Numbered from the stretch's first letter, positions 43,858 through 53,819 are shown. The stretch is 64,000 nt of DNA from Legionella rubrilucens (GCF_001468125.1 NZ_LNYT01000004.1:1-64000); one strand, 5' to 3'. The notes: generated from the letters alone by a model not told the origin. Numbers and translations: made by a program.

Positions 43858-45481
43858 GCAGCAATTCCCGGCAAAACAGAGTAGACAAGGGTTTACAGAA
43901 TGATGTCTCTAAGGCCAATGTTTCGGCCTGTTGATGCAGGAAGTCTTTAAAATCGCCATGCACGCTGCTGTTAAGCTCAGGCAATTTCTGACTCGCTGTC
44001 AGTAAATGAATTAATTCACTCTCAGTCGGCATGGGTGCGTTCAACAACCTGGAAAAAAAATCGTTAAAGGCCAGATGCGGGGTTAACACGGGCAGGGTTT
44101 GAATGAGGAGTTGGCACTCGTTAAACCACTCCACCCGGATGCCGATTTGACCGAGCAGTTGACTATAACGCTGCTGCTGCAAATTGTCTATTATTTTTTC
44201 ATATTGGTAACGAACAGGTACAAGCAGAGGGCGAAAAGCCAGGGGCAGGGGTTGAACCGCCAATTGCTTTAACAGCCACTCCCGATACAGGGCTCGCCAA
44301 TCCGCGAGATACACCTGACCCCTGGCGCTTTGAAACACCATAAATTGCTCATCAATAGCCAGCATGGAACGATCAGTCGGTGGGGGCATCGCGGCCGACG
44401 TCAAAAAAACAGGTCTCTTTTCCTGAAGCGGCGGGACAGGGTTTTTCCTGCCAAACACCTTTGGCAAAACAATGTCAGGGCTTTCACATCGATCCAGGGC
44501 TTTTTGCAATTGAGATACCAGAAAATCATGGATGAATCGCGGCTGTTGAAAACGTATCTCGTGTTTGGTGGGATGAACATTGACATCGATGTCCGCCGGA
44601 TTAAGGGTTAAATACAGCAGGCAGGCCGGATGTTTTCCCGGATAAAGCACCGGTTCAAAGGCGAGTTTGATGGCATGATGAATCAATTTGTCTTTGACCA
44701 TTCGCCCATTAATATACACCCATTGCTTGTCGTTTTGATTGCGCTGGTAATCCGCTTTGCCCACCCATCCCCGTAGGCCAACACCGGCATGCTCCACGTC
44801 CAGGTAAACCGTCTGTTCGACAAATTCCTTGCCAAGGATTTTTCTGATGCGCCACAACGTCCCCTGCTCGTCCTTAGCCGCTGGTAGGTCGATGTGCTTT
44901 TTACCATTGTGCGTTAAATGAATGGCTAACTGCGGTGCGCTTAAGGCAAACCGTTTAATCAACAATTCGATGGCTTGAAATTCCTGCCGTTCGCTCTTTA
45001 AAAATTTCTTGCGTACCGGCGCATTAAAAAAAAGATCCTTCACATCCACCGTCGTGCCCTGGCTGCGGGCGCAGGGGTTGATTTGCAGGATGCCGTTTTC
45101 AGCCGTCAATTGCATGGCATGCGCCTGCTCTGCCGTTTTCGAGGTAATGCTTAAACGGCTGACCGAAGCAATGCTGGCTAACGCCTCGCCGCGAAATCCC
45201 ATGCTGTGGATCATGTAAAGATCATTCAGTTGACTGATTTTGCTGGTGGCGTGAGGGGCAATGGCCAAGGGCAAATCATCAGCGACAATGCCTGAGCCGT
45301 TATCACTGACTTTTATCTGATTCAAACCGCCAAAACCAATGTCCACATGAATGGTATCCGCTTTTGCATCATAGGCATTTTCCAGTAATTCTTTCACCAC
45401 CGATGCTGGACGCTCAATCACCTCACCCGCCGCGATTTGATTAGCCACGGTAATGGGTAGTTCTTTAATCCTTACGACCAT
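43850..45481 (-). CDS. mutL: DNA mismatch repair protein MutL
   Basis: A 543-residue protein. The N-terminal GHKL ATPase is intact (NQIAAGEVIERPASVVKELL; DNGSGI; TSKI; GFRGEALASI). The C-terminal domain is short. The place where endonuclease-type MutL carries DQHAxxERxxYE reads VYLADWRALYREW (near residue 390), and the CxHGRP motif at the end is absent. The protein is therefore probably endonuclease-deficient, like E. coli MutL, and needs a separate nicking enzyme. It overlaps the amidase gene by 10 bases. Confidence 0.95.
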   Translation of the reverse strand: MVVRIKELPITVANQIAAGEVIERPASVVKELLENAYDAKADTIHVDIGFGGLNQIKVSDNGSGIVADDLPLAIAPHATSKISQLNDLYMIHSMGFRGEALASIASVSRLSITSKTAEQAHAMQLTAENGILQINPCARSQGTTVDVKDLFFNAPVRKKFLKSERQEFQAIELLIKRFALSAPQLAIHLTHNGKKHIDLPAAKDEQGTLWRIRKILGKEFVEQTVYLDVEHAGVGLRGWVGKADYQRNQNDKQWVYINGRMVKDKLIHHAIKLAFEPVLYPGKHPACLLYLTLNPADIDVNVHPTKHEIRFQQPRFIHDFLVSQLQKALDRCESPDIVLPKVFGRKNPVPPLQEKRPVFLTSAAMPPPTDRSMLAIDEQFMVFQSARGQVYLADWRALYREWLLKQLAVQPLPLAFRPLLVPVRYQYEKIIDNLQQQRYSQLLGQIGIRVEWFNECQLLIQTLPVLTPHLAFNDFFSRLLNAPMPTESELIHLLTASQKLPELNSSVHGDFKDFLHQQAETLALETSFCKPLSTLFCRELLHA

Positions 45482-46824
45482 GATGAAGGAATAACCAAAC
45501 GTTGGCCGGCTCTTACCTGATTTCCTGATAAATGATTGGCATTTTTTAAAGCGGTCATGGACACGTGGTATTGAGACGCGATGGAAGGCAAGGTTTCACC
45601 CCGTCTAACCAGGTGCAGGCTGTTGCCGGACATGGCTTCAATGCGGCTGCCGTGCGGCGGATAGTCCCAGAAATAGCGTTTAAGCCCCTGGAAAATGGAT
45701 TGCGTTAAACGCGTTTGGTAACGTGAATCGGTCAGGTTTTTCTCCTCTCTTGGATTTGAAATAAATCCTGTTTCAATCAGAATGGAGGGAATGTCCGGTG
45801 ATTTAAGCACCATAAACCGTGCCTGTTCCACTTTGTGATTATGCAGTTTGGTGACGGTATTGAGATTGCGTAAAACCCGCTCGCCCATGTGCAGGCTGGC
45901 ACCAATGGTTGCCGTTTGCGATAAATCAATGAGCACTTCCCGCACAAGGCCGCTCTGGTCATCGAGATCCTTGAGATTAACGCCGCCTAATTCCGAATAG
46001 TTTTCCTTCTCCGCCAACCAGCGTGCCGCTTCACTGGTGGCGCCGCGTTGCGAGAGGGCAAAAACGGAGGCACCGCTCGATTGCTGATTAATAAACGCAT
46101 CCGCGTGAATGGAAACAAACACATCGCCATTGTACTGGCGGGCAATGTTCAGCCGCTCACGCAAACCGACATAATAATCGCCGCGGCGGGTCAATACAGC
46201 CCGCATCCCGGGTTGTCTGTCGATGATTTGCTTTAACTTAAGGGCAATGGCCAGAGTGATGTTTTTTTCCGCTGTACGGTGCGGCCCACTGGCCCCCGGG
46301 TCTTTACCGCCATGACCGGGATCAAGAACAATGACCACATCCCTCAAGGGTTTTTTAGGCATGTTGCGTACAGGCACCGGTTTGCTTACCGGTTGGCGAG
46401 ACACAGCGAGTGGTTTTACACTCGGCGGGGTATAAGGCTTAACGCCATTGGCAGAAATATCCAGTGCAAAAGCATGCTTGCCCCCTTTCCACGGGTTGGC
46501 ACGCAGTTTAACGGCATCACGCACTTCAAACACCAGCCGCAGCGTGTGTGGGTTAGGATGGCCGCTTCGCACCAGTTTGATTAATTCGTTATTGAGATTG
46601 AGTTGGTTCAGATTAAAAGCGAGGTTCGTGTTTTCAAAATCAACCACCACACGATCAGGGTTGGTTAATGTAAATACTTTATGGGCGATCGCACTGTCTA
46701 AGGTGAAAAACAACGACGTCTTACCCGCCTGCTGTTTGACTTGCACGGATTGCAGGCGTGCGGCCATGGCGTGAGTCGCGCAAAGGAGTAACAAACTCAA
46801 TAAAACAAGTATTCTGCTTTTCAT
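45472..46824 (-). CDS. N-acetylmuramoyl-L-alanine amidase (AmiB/AmiC type)
   Basis: A 450-residue periplasmic amidase: signal peptide (ILVLLSLLLLCATHAMA), AMIN domain (about 22-120, LQSVQVKQQAGKTSLFF), Amidase_3 domain (VIVLDPGHGGKDPGASGP with zinc His, FVSIHADAF, and SILIETGFISN with Glu), and a C-terminal LysM domain (LHLVRRGETLPSIASQYHVS). It cleaves septal peptidoglycan; FtsEX, also in this window, activates such enzymes in E. coli. The start at 46824 gives the signal peptide and overlaps tsaE by 4 bases. Confidence 0.95.
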   Translation of the reverse strand: MKSRILVLLSLLLLCATHAMAARLQSVQVKQQAGKTSLFFTLDSAIAHKVFTLTNPDRVVVDFENTNLAFNLNQLNLNNELIKLVRSGHPNPHTLRLVFEVRDAVKLRANPWKGGKHAFALDISANGVKPYTPPSVKPLAVSRQPVSKPVPVRNMPKKPLRDVVIVLDPGHGGKDPGASGPHRTAEKNITLAIALKLKQIIDRQPGMRAVLTRRGDYYVGLRERLNIARQYNGDVFVSIHADAFINQQSSGASVFALSQRGATSEAARWLAEKENYSELGGVNLKDLDDQSGLVREVLIDLSQTATIGASLHMGERVLRNLNTVTKLHNHKVEQARFMVLKSPDIPSILIETGFISNPREEKNLTDSRYQTRLTQSIFQGLKRYFWDYPPHGSRIEAMSGNSLHLVRRGETLPSIASQYHVSMTALKNANHLSGNQVRAGQRLVIPSSWS

Positions 46825-47288
46825 TGTTGGTCCGCCAGGCAAGTTAATATCGCTTCTCCAGCGACGGTTGATGCATACAAACTCATTAAACGCCCGTCCC
46901 CTTTTATTGCTAACAAACCATGTATATCCACATGCACCAAACTGTGTGGCGCCCGTTCTGGCCATTCGATACAACAAAACGACCGCTCAGTAAAAAATTC
47001 CCTGAAGCCAATATAATCCAATTCGGCCTCATCATGAATACGATACAGATCAAAGTGGTGAATTGACAAGTCCTGACACGGGTAACTCTCAACCAGAGAA
47101 AACGTCGGACTTTTAATCGCCCCCGTCACCCCCAAAGCCCGTAGCAGGGATCGCATAAAACTGGTTTTGCCTGCGCCGATTTCGCCGCTTAGCGTGAGTG
47201 TCAGCGGAAATGTCAAACACGAGGCCAGTCTGAAAGCCAGCGCCATGGTGTCATTTTCATCGGCAAGGTAATAGCGTTGTGCAGTCAT
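46821..47288 (-). CDS. tsaE: tRNA threonylcarbamoyladenosine biosynthesis protein TsaE
   Basis: A 155-residue P-loop ATPase: LTLSGEIGAGKTSFMRSLLR (Walker A), SPTFSLVESYP, HFDLYRIHDEAELDYIGFRE and CIEWPERA. It works with TsaB and TsaD to place t6A37 on ANN-decoding tRNAs. It overlaps nnrD and the amidase gene by 4 bases each, in the same order as E. coli. Confidence 0.96.
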   Translation of the reverse strand: MTAQRYYLADENDTMALAFRLASCLTFPLTLTLSGEIGAGKTSFMRSLLRALGVTGAIKSPTFSLVESYPCQDLSIHHFDLYRIHDEAELDYIGFREFFTERSFCCIEWPERAPHSLVHVDIHGLLAIKGDGRLMSLYASTVAGEAILTCLADQQ

Positions 47289-48778
47289 ACATCGGTTTCT
47301 TTTTGATTCGCCAGCCTTTGCAGGTAGGGGAGAAGATCACTGGCCAGCAAGCCTCGTTCACCCTGCTTCAGAGCAGCCCGATCTGCCGCCTGCGCATGCA
47401 GTTGCACGCCCAGTTTCAGGGCATTGCTTAAGGACAATCCCTGAGCCACCAATGCGGCGAGAATACCGCTTAATACATCGCCCATTCCCGGACTCGACAT
47501 GCCAGGATTGCCCGCTGCACAGAGGTAGGTTTCCATTTTATCGGTTTTAATTAACGAGCCTGCGCCTTTAAGAACAACATTACCGCCATAGCGTTGTTGA
47601 ATCTGCGAAACAGCCTCACAACGATCACATTGGATGTCCGCTGTGCTTAATCCTAACAGGGCAGCCGCCTCTCCGGGATGCGGTGTTAATATCCAGTTGT
47701 CATCGTGTTGCGGGTTTTGGGCCAGAAGATGAAGGGCTGACGCATCAATGACCATGGGCAATTGCGAAGCAATGACCAGATTAAACAGATGAACAGCCCA
47801 TTCGTCCATCCCGAGGCCAGGTCCAATTACACAAACCGTCGCTTTGGCAAGCAGCGGCAACAGCTCGTGGACATCATCAATGCCGGCCGCCATCACCTCG
47901 GGGAATGCAGCAGGAATCATCACGGCGTGTTCCGGACGTGTCGCCACAGTCACCAAGCCTGCCCCCGCTCGCAAAGCGGCAGAAGCGGCAAGGCAAACCG
48001 CCCCAGGCATGCCAGGCCCGCCGCCAATGATCAACACGTGACCAAACAGACCTTTGTGTGAATTGCGTGGCCGTGGTGTTAATAATGACCTTAATTGTTG
48101 GCCATCCAGGATTTCTACCTCTGGAACCAGGGAGGAAAGGCAGGTTTCCAATTGCAGCGTATCCACAAAAAGAGCACCGCAATGGTCAGGACCATCCAGC
48201 GTCATCTGACCTATTTTTTTGCCAATGAACGTGACAGTGGCCGACGCCCTCACACAAACCCCCATTGCTTCACCGGTATCGCTGTTTAAACCCGAGGGAA
48301 TATCGAGTGCCAGAACGGGGCAACCGCTGCTGTTGATTTGGGTAATGGCAAGGGCTAAGGGACCTTGCACCTCACCCTGTAATCCGATACCGAGCAAGGC
48401 ATCGATAATCACATCCGTTTCTTCATCGATGGGCTCGTCCAAATCCTGACAGATAATGCCGGCCGCTACAGTCCGCAAGGCCGCGTGACGTGCTGTGTCA
48501 GGCAGCTGTTCGATGGCACGGTATTGATGAATAATCACGCGATAGCCCCCGGCCTGTGCTAATCGGGCCAGAACATAGCCATCGCCGGCATTGTTGCCGC
48601 CACCACAAAAAACCGTAAGGGTTCGCGCTGAAGGAAAGTTGTTTTTCAGGCACCGGAAAGCGGCCTGCCCGGCTCTTTCCATTAACTCATCTGCCGAGAT
48701 GGCGAGGCGATTAATCGCCTCGCTTTCACAGAGACGGATTTGTCGGGTCGTGTACAATGAATGGGCAGGGCTGGTCAT
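47285..48778 (-). CDS. nnrD: Bifunctional NAD(P)H-hydrate epimerase/dehydratase
   Basis: A 497-residue metabolite-repair enzyme. The N-terminal YjeF_N epimerase domain (about 1-215) has FCGGGNNAGDGYVLARLA and ALDIPSGLNSDTG. The C-terminal ribokinase-like dehydratase domain (about 230-490) has IIGGGPGMPGAV, VIGPGLGMDEW, LTPHPGEAAALLG and NPGMSSPGMGDVLSGILA. It restores damaged NADHX and NADPHX. Confidence 0.95.
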   Translation of the reverse strand: MTSPAHSLYTTRQIRLCESEAINRLAISADELMERAGQAAFRCLKNNFPSARTLTVFCGGGNNAGDGYVLARLAQAGGYRVIIHQYRAIEQLPDTARHAALRTVAAGIICQDLDEPIDEETDVIIDALLGIGLQGEVQGPLALAITQINSSGCPVLALDIPSGLNSDTGEAMGVCVRASATVTFIGKKIGQMTLDGPDHCGALFVDTLQLETCLSSLVPEVEILDGQQLRSLLTPRPRNSHKGLFGHVLIIGGGPGMPGAVCLAASAALRAGAGLVTVATRPEHAVMIPAAFPEVMAAGIDDVHELLPLLAKATVCVIGPGLGMDEWAVHLFNLVIASQLPMVIDASALHLLAQNPQHDDNWILTPHPGEAAALLGLSTADIQCDRCEAVSQIQQRYGGNVVLKGAGSLIKTDKMETYLCAAGNPGMSSPGMGDVLSGILAALVAQGLSLSNALKLGVQLHAQAADRAALKQGERGLLASDLLPYLQRLANQKETDV

Positions 48779-48797
48779 GGCAGACTCCTTTTAAGAA

Positions 48798-49205
48798 TCA
48801 GTCTTTTTTGACCAAGGTTAACGCAGGTTTGGTTTTTCCCCGATGTTCTATTTTGCCCATTGGCGGGGAAGGAGGCGGTTCACTGGTTTCAACACCAAAC
48901 TCCATACCACGGCCATTCTCTTTGGCATAAATAGCAATCACTGCGGCAGGGACTACGAAAATCTGCACAGTCTGCCCTGAAAACCGGGCGGTAAACACAA
49001 TCCGATCATTTTCCAGGTGCAAACCTCGGCATGCCTGCGGCGAAATGTTAAGAACGATACGCCCATTGTTCACATGAGCGACAGGAACCTGAACGCCCGG
49101 ATAATCGGCATTAACCAGAATATAAGGGGTTAAATTGTTATCCACTATCCAGTCATAGATAGCTCGAATTAAATACGGCTTGTTCGGAGTCATATTCAAG
49201 CTCAT
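48798..49205 (-). CDS. sspB: ClpXP protease specificity-enhancing factor SspB
   Basis: A 135-residue adaptor: KPYLIRAIYDWIVDNNLTPY and HVNNGRIVLNISPQACRGL form the substrate-binding domain, FSGQTVQIFVVPAAVIAIYA follows, and the tail ends in HRGKTKPALTLVKKD, the ClpX-binding peptide. It tethers SsrA-tagged proteins to ClpX. It lies 2 bases after sspA, as in most relatives. Confidence 0.95.
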   Translation of the reverse strand: MSLNMTPNKPYLIRAIYDWIVDNNLTPYILVNADYPGVQVPVAHVNNGRIVLNISPQACRGLHLENDRIVFTARFSGQTVQIFVVPAAVIAIYAKENGRGMEFGVETSEPPPSPPMGKIEHRGKTKPALTLVKKD

Positions 49206-49207
49206 GA

Positions 49208-49828
49208 TTATGCTGCCCTTAGCTGCCTCTCGGTATCCGTTAAACTTAACTGGAACGACTCGCGTTTGAAGATGCGCTGCATGTAGGCATTTAAGCCCTT
49301 TGATTTGGCAGGCACATCAATCCCCATTTGGGGAAGACGCCAAAGCAGAGGTGCAAGGGCGCAATCAAGCAACGAAAATTCGTCGCTCAGGAAATAGGGT
49401 TTGTCATTAAAAATCGGCTCCAGGCTGATTAAACTTTCCAGAAGCAGCGCTCTGGCTTCATCTGCATGGTTTTCGGCTCGGATGTCCTGCATGAGTCGAT
49501 ACCAATCCTGCTCAATGCGGTGCATCATTTTACGGGCTTCAGCACGCGCGACAGGGTAAACGGGTAACAGCGGAGGATGAGGGAAACGTTCGTCCAGGTA
49601 TTCCATAATAATTCTGGCTTCATACAATACCAGTTCTCTATCCAGCAACGTAGGAACAGTACCGTAAGGATTAACCGCTAATAATTCGGAAGATGGCTCG
49701 TCACGTTTTGCCAGTAAAATTTCAGCATTGACCCCTTTTTCGGCTAAAACGATTCGGACTTGATGACTGTATACATCATCATTATCTGAATACAAAGACA
49801 TAATTGTACGCTTCGCTACAATAGCCAT
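49208..49828 (-). CDS. sspA: Stringent starvation protein A
   Basis: A 206-residue GST-fold protein that binds RNA polymerase in E. coli: RTIMSLYSDNDDVYSHQVRI, NPYGTVPTLLDRELVLYEAR, IIMEYLDERFPHPPLLPVYP. The start at 49828 follows AGGAG by six bases; a longer frame starting 63 bases upstream was rejected. It precedes sspB. Confidence 0.95.
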   Translation of the reverse strand: MAIVAKRTIMSLYSDNDDVYSHQVRIVLAEKGVNAEILLAKRDEPSSELLAVNPYGTVPTLLDRELVLYEARIIMEYLDERFPHPPLLPVYPVARAEARKMMHRIEQDWYRLMQDIRAENHADEARALLLESLISLEPIFNDKPYFLSDEFSLLDCALAPLLWRLPQMGIDVPAKSKGLNAYMQRIFKRESFQLSLTDTERQLRAA

Positions 49829-49957
49829 CAGCAACTCCTCGTCAATCGTTAGTTCACGCCTAATTGCGCTCAAAGGCAAGCATTTTATCACAATTTGTCG
49901 GATGATTGCCGATTACTACATAATTTTATTCTTTTGGACAATTTTTATTCAAATGAA

Positions 49958-50710
49958 TCACTTATGCAACCGACGCCAATAGACTTTCTTGAGCAGGTAG
50001 GCCAATACCAGAAAAACAACGAGGTAAATCAGAACGCCCTTGCCGATATCATAACGCACCAACTGGGCGGGTTCTGATACATAGGCTAAGAAAGTCACCA
50101 AATCCTGAACAGCACTTTCAAACTCTGCCAAATTCATCTCGCCTTTTTCCACTTGCAGAAGATGCGAGATGGTTGTCAGATTCGGGTTATTGTTATCATC
50201 CACAGCAATGATTTTTCCTGCCAGAGGTTCCAGCACATTGGGCATGGCCACGTCCGGTTTTAATAAATTGTTTGAACCGAAAGGCCGGGTTTTATCCGCA
50301 TAGAAACTGGTCAAATAGGTGTAAATCCAAAACGGTCCCTTTTCCCTTGCACTCAACGACAAATCAGGCGGAACAATACCAAACCATTGCATGGCGTCTT
50401 CAGGCGGCATGCTGATTTGGATGGGGTCAAATACTTTGGCTTGAGTAAAAATTAAATTACTGAACAGTAAGTCGGTGTCCAATTCACCGTCAAAGGTAGT
50501 CAACCCCAGATCATGCGCCATGCGGTTATAGCGCATGAACCGTAAAGAATGGCAACCGGAACAATAATTCATGTACAATTTTGCACCGCGCTGCAAACGG
50601 GTTTCATCCTGCACGTTGAGGTCGAAGGTCTTTAATGCCACTTCATGGCCAACCGAGGCATGGCTTACCGAAATGAACAACACTAACAATACGGTCAATA
50701 GTCCTTTCAT
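49958..50710 (-). CDS. petC: Ubiquinol-cytochrome c reductase, cytochrome c1 subunit
   Basis: A 250-residue exported cytochrome: signal peptide (LLTVLLVLFISVSHA), heme-binding YCSGCHSLRFMRYN (CxxCH), WFGIVPPDLSLSAREKGPFW, and a C-terminal membrane anchor (VLIYLVVFLVLAYLLKKVYW). It accepts electrons from the Rieske protein. It follows petB by 2 bases. Confidence 0.96.
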   Translation of the reverse strand: MKGLLTVLLVLFISVSHASVGHEVALKTFDLNVQDETRLQRGAKLYMNYCSGCHSLRFMRYNRMAHDLGLTTFDGELDTDLLFSNLIFTQAKVFDPIQISMPPEDAMQWFGIVPPDLSLSAREKGPFWIYTYLTSFYADKTRPFGSNNLLKPDVAMPNVLEPLAGKIIAVDDNNNPNLTTISHLLQVEKGEMNLAEFESAVQDLVTFLAYVSEPAQLVRYDIGKGVLIYLVVFLVLAYLLKKVYWRRLHK

Positions 50711-50712
50711 GA

Positions 50713-51924
50713 TTATCTCTCTATCCTGTCAGGGACAGTGCGGTGCGTTTCAAAACGGGTATACAGGGGCATCAATAAAAAGTAGCCAAAATAAATGACC
50801 GTGCAGAGAAAAGCGATTGTCTGCTTAAGCGGGGTCACAATCACCGTACCCAGGTAACCCAAGACGATGAAACTAACGATGAATGCCGCTAAGGCCAGGC
50901 GCGACAGGTTGCCTTTGTAGCGCATGGAACGGACAGGGCTTCTGTCAAGCCAGGGCAGAAAAAACAGGATGACGATGGAAGCCCCCATGGCAACAACACC
51001 TAATAATTTATTCGGTATGGCCCGCAAAATGGTATAGAAAGGCGTCATGTACCAGACAGGAGCAATATGCTCGGGCGTCACCATCGGATTGGCCGGCGCA
51101 AAGTTGGCATGCTCCAGAAAATAACCGCCCATTTCCGGGATAAAGAAGACGACAGCCGCAAAAGCAATTAAGAAGACAATCACACCCACCAGATCCTTGA
51201 CGGTGTAATAAGGATGAAAAGGAATGCCGTCCAGGGGCTTGCCTTCCTCATCCACGTGTTTCTTGATGTCAATTCCTTCCGGATTATTGGAACCGACCTT
51301 GTGCAAAGCCACCATGTGCAGAAAAACCAGAATCACCAGCAGCAGGGGAACACCAATCACGTGCAGAGCAAAAAAGCGCTGCAGGGTTGCATTGGCGACG
51401 TTAAAATCACCGCGAAGCCAGGTGGCCAGCGTTTCCCCAACAAAAGGAATCGCCCCAAACAGCGAGGTAATGACCTGCGCCCCCCAATAAGACATTTGTC
51501 CCCAGGGTAAAAGATAACCAAAAAAAGCTTCGGCCATCAGCAGAATAAAAATCACCATGCCAATTAGCCAGAGCAATTCCCTGGGCTTTTGATAAGACCC
51601 ATACAGCAGGGCGCGAAACATGTGCAGGTAAATTACAATGAAAAAAGCCGACGCACCCGTCGAATGCATGTAACGCAAAAGCCAACCGTAATTGACTTCG
51701 CGCATGATGTATTCCACGGAATTAAAAGCCTGCTCGGAACTGGGCGTATAAAACATGGTTAACCACAGGCCGGTGACAATTTGATTGACTAACACCAATA
51801 AAGCCAGCGAACCGAAAAAATAGAAAAAATTAAAATTCTTTGGAGCATAATACTCACTGACGTGGTGTTTCCACGTGCTGATGAGAGGAAAACGTGCGTC
51901 TATCCAGTTTAAAAAAGCGCCCAT
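50713..51924 (-). CDS. petB: Ubiquinol-cytochrome c reductase, cytochrome b subunit
   Basis: A 403-residue membrane protein with about eight or nine transmembrane helices. Heme-ligand helices include MHSTGASAFFIVIYLHMFRA and FALHVIGVPLLLVILVFLHM; the Qo motif is seen as PEMG (PEWY in many). GQMSYWGAQVI is also conserved. It is the quinol-oxidising core of the bc1 complex. Confidence 0.96.
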   Translation of the reverse strand: MGAFLNWIDARFPLISTWKHHVSEYYAPKNFNFFYFFGSLALLVLVNQIVTGLWLTMFYTPSSEQAFNSVEYIMREVNYGWLLRYMHSTGASAFFIVIYLHMFRALLYGSYQKPRELLWLIGMVIFILLMAEAFFGYLLPWGQMSYWGAQVITSLFGAIPFVGETLATWLRGDFNVANATLQRFFALHVIGVPLLLVILVFLHMVALHKVGSNNPEGIDIKKHVDEEGKPLDGIPFHPYYTVKDLVGVIVFLIAFAAVVFFIPEMGGYFLEHANFAPANPMVTPEHIAPVWYMTPFYTILRAIPNKLLGVVAMGASIVILFFLPWLDRSPVRSMRYKGNLSRLALAAFIVSFIVLGYLGTVIVTPLKQTIAFLCTVIYFGYFLLMPLYTRFETHRTVPDRIER

Positions 51925-51930
51925 GCTTGA

Positions 51931-52581
51931 TTATCCTTGTTTTTCATCTTCACCAATAATAACGACACGCTCGCTGACAAAGCGGTATGGCGGCACTTCC
52001 AGATTAATGGGAGCAGGAACCCCCTTAAATACCCGTCCGGACAGATCAAACGTTGAACCATGACAGGGGCAATAAAAGCCGCCCGGCCAATCAGGACCCA
52101 GGGTATTTTCATCGGGCGTGTATTTGGGTGAACAGCCGAGGTGCGTACACACGCCAATCAGCACCAGGTATTCCGGGTTGATGGCGCGGTATTTGTTCTT
52201 GGCATACTCCGGCTGCTGATCGACCAGCGAGTCCGGATCGCGTAATTGTTCATTATGATTATCCAGCTGCTTAAGCATTTCCGGCGTCCGTCTGATGATC
52301 CACACCGGTCTTCCCCGCCATTCCACCGTGGCTTGCTGACCCGGTTCAAGATGGCTCAAATCGACCTCAACCGGCGCCCCGGCGGCCTGCGCCCTGGCAC
52401 TGGGAAGCCAGGATGAAACAAAGGGGGTTAACGCACAGGCCACGCCCACTCCGCCAAGTATGCCCGTACTGGTCAAAAGAAATTTTCGGCGCTGCTCGTC
52501 AATGATTTCTTCATTGACTTCATTAGGGGGTTCAGTGTGACCGGGTATGCTGGTATCTGTCACGGCTATCGTCCTGTTCAA
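51931..52581 (-). CDS. petA: Ubiquinol-cytochrome c reductase, Rieske iron-sulfur subunit
   Basis: A 216-residue protein with a Tat-like RRKFLL and a single membrane anchor (residues about 30-55), then a Rieske domain with GVCTHLGCSPKY and FYCPCHGSTFDLSG (both Cys-His cluster boxes). It starts the petABC operon. Confidence 0.96.
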   Translation of the reverse strand: MNRTIAVTDTSIPGHTEPPNEVNEEIIDEQRRKFLLTSTGILGGVGVACALTPFVSSWLPSARAQAAGAPVEVDLSHLEPGQQATVEWRGRPVWIIRRTPEMLKQLDNHNEQLRDPDSLVDQQPEYAKNKYRAINPEYLVLIGVCTHLGCSPKYTPDENTLGPDWPGGFYCPCHGSTFDLSGRVFKGVPAPINLEVPPYRFVSERVVIIGEDEKQG

Positions 52582-52803
52582 ATTCCCTGAAATGCTGCCT
52601 GCAGTGAGGAGCAGGTAATGTATCTTCTGTTATATCAAAGAATTAGACATTTGGAAATGCCCGTCCAGACATCCTAAGCTTAAGTGACAGAATCACAGGT
52701 TCGCTGACACGCTGCGGCACTCCGCTGCTCACCCTGCCAATCGGAGAACACATGGGGGATGGATTAAACCAGTTGATGAATTGAAAAAAGACGACTAAAA
52801 AAA

Positions 52804-52823
52804 AACCCCGCTGAAGCGGGGTT
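52804..52823 (-). terminator. Rho-independent terminator of rplM-rpsI
   Basis: On the minus strand AACCCCGC and GCGGGGTT form an 8-bp stem around TTCA, followed by a run of T residues (52803 down to 52797), eleven bases after the rpsI stop. Strong. The rest of the 252-base gap to petA (52582-52803) holds no gene I can support and should contain the petA promoter. Confidence 0.92.
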
Positions 52824-52833
52824 AAAATCGGTA

Positions 52834-53265
52834 TTAACGTTTTGAGTATTGGGTAGCACGACGTGCTTTGTGCAGACCCACTTTTTTACGTTCAACACGA
52901 CGTGAATCACGAGTCAGCAATCCGCGGGCGCGTAATTTTCTGCGGTAAGAATTGGGGTTGGCTTCTGCGTCTTCCGCCAGACCTTCCTCATCGTAAGCGA
53001 CCAATGCACGGGCTATGCCCAGGCGAATAGCACCGGCCTGACCAGAGATACCGCCGCCGGTTACTGTAATGTAAAGATCAAAATTGTCTAATTGATCAAC
53101 TGTCTCAAGAGGCTGACGAACGATCATGCAAGACGTTTCACGGCCGAAATACTCTTCCAGCTTGCGATTGTTAATCTTGATTTCACCCTTGCCCTGTCGT
53201 AAAAACACACGAGCCGTTGAACTTTTTCTACGACCAGTGCCATAGTATTGCTGCATTTCAGCCAT
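52834..53265 (-). CDS. rpsI: Ribosomal protein S9
   Basis: A 143-residue S9 protein: [58 protein letters not shown] and a C-terminal ATQYSKR with the conserved terminal SKR that contacts P-site tRNA. It is about 12 residues longer than E. coli S9, with an insertion before the RRKLRARG segment ([12 protein letters not shown]). It follows rplM by 5 bases. Confidence 0.97.
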   Translation of the reverse strand: MAEMQQYYGTGRRKSSTARVFLRQGKGEIKINNRKLEEYFGRETSCMIVRQPLETVDQLDNFDLYITVTGGGISGQAGAIRLGIARALVAYDEEGLAEDAEANPNSYRRKLRARGLLTRDSRRVERKKVGLHKARRATQYSKR

Positions 53266-53270
53266 AATAC

Positions 53271-53705
53271 TTATTCCTCAATCTCTAGTTGCTTAGGTTG
53301 TTGTGCAGCATGGGGATGCTCATTGCCAGCGTAAACCTTTAATTTTCGATACATTTCTCTACCTAAAGGATTTTTAGGCAGCATGCCCTTAACAGCCAGT
53401 TCGATAATGCGCTCGGGTTTGCGGGCCTGCATTTTATCGAAGGATTCTGACTTGATACCACCGGGGAAACCGGTGTGATGATAATACATCTTGTTTTTGA
53501 ATTTTCGGCCTGTGACTGTCACCTTTTCAGCATTTGTTACAACGATATAATCGCCTGTATCAACATGCGGGGTATATTCAGGCTTATGCTTGCCTCTCAA
53601 GCGACGTGCAATTTCAGTAGCCAGGCGACCTAGTGTTTTATCACTCGCATCGACTACGTACCAGTCACGTTTGACTTCGTGAGACTTGGCGCTAAATGTC
53701 TTCAT
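53271..53705 (-). CDS. rplM: Ribosomal protein L13
   Basis: A 144-residue L13 protein: [57 protein letters not shown] and [20 protein letters not shown]. It is the first gene of rplM-rpsI. Confidence 0.97.
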   Translation of the reverse strand: MKTFSAKSHEVKRDWYVVDASDKTLGRLATEIARRLRGKHKPEYTPHVDTGDYIVVTNAEKVTVTGRKFKNKMYYHHTGFPGGIKSESFDKMQARKPERIIELAVKGMLPKNPLGREMYRKLKVYAGNEHPHAAQQPKQLEIEE

Positions 53706-53756
53706 TAATTAACTCCGTACCGCCTACATTGGTAATCTTTCAATCTTGGACGGGCG

Positions 53757-53785
53757 ATTTTAACCAAAACTGCAATAACCTACAA
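53757..53785 (-). promoter_or_regulatory. Candidate rplM-rpsI promoter
   Basis: TTGTAG (53785-53780) and TAAAAT (53762-53757) with a 17-base spacer on the minus strand, about 50 bases ahead of the rplM start. The 526-base stretch from here to nhaA otherwise holds only one doubtful small ORF. Confidence 0.5.
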
Positions 53786-53819
53786 GTCAATTACAAATAA
53801 AACTTGTAATTAATGGTCA

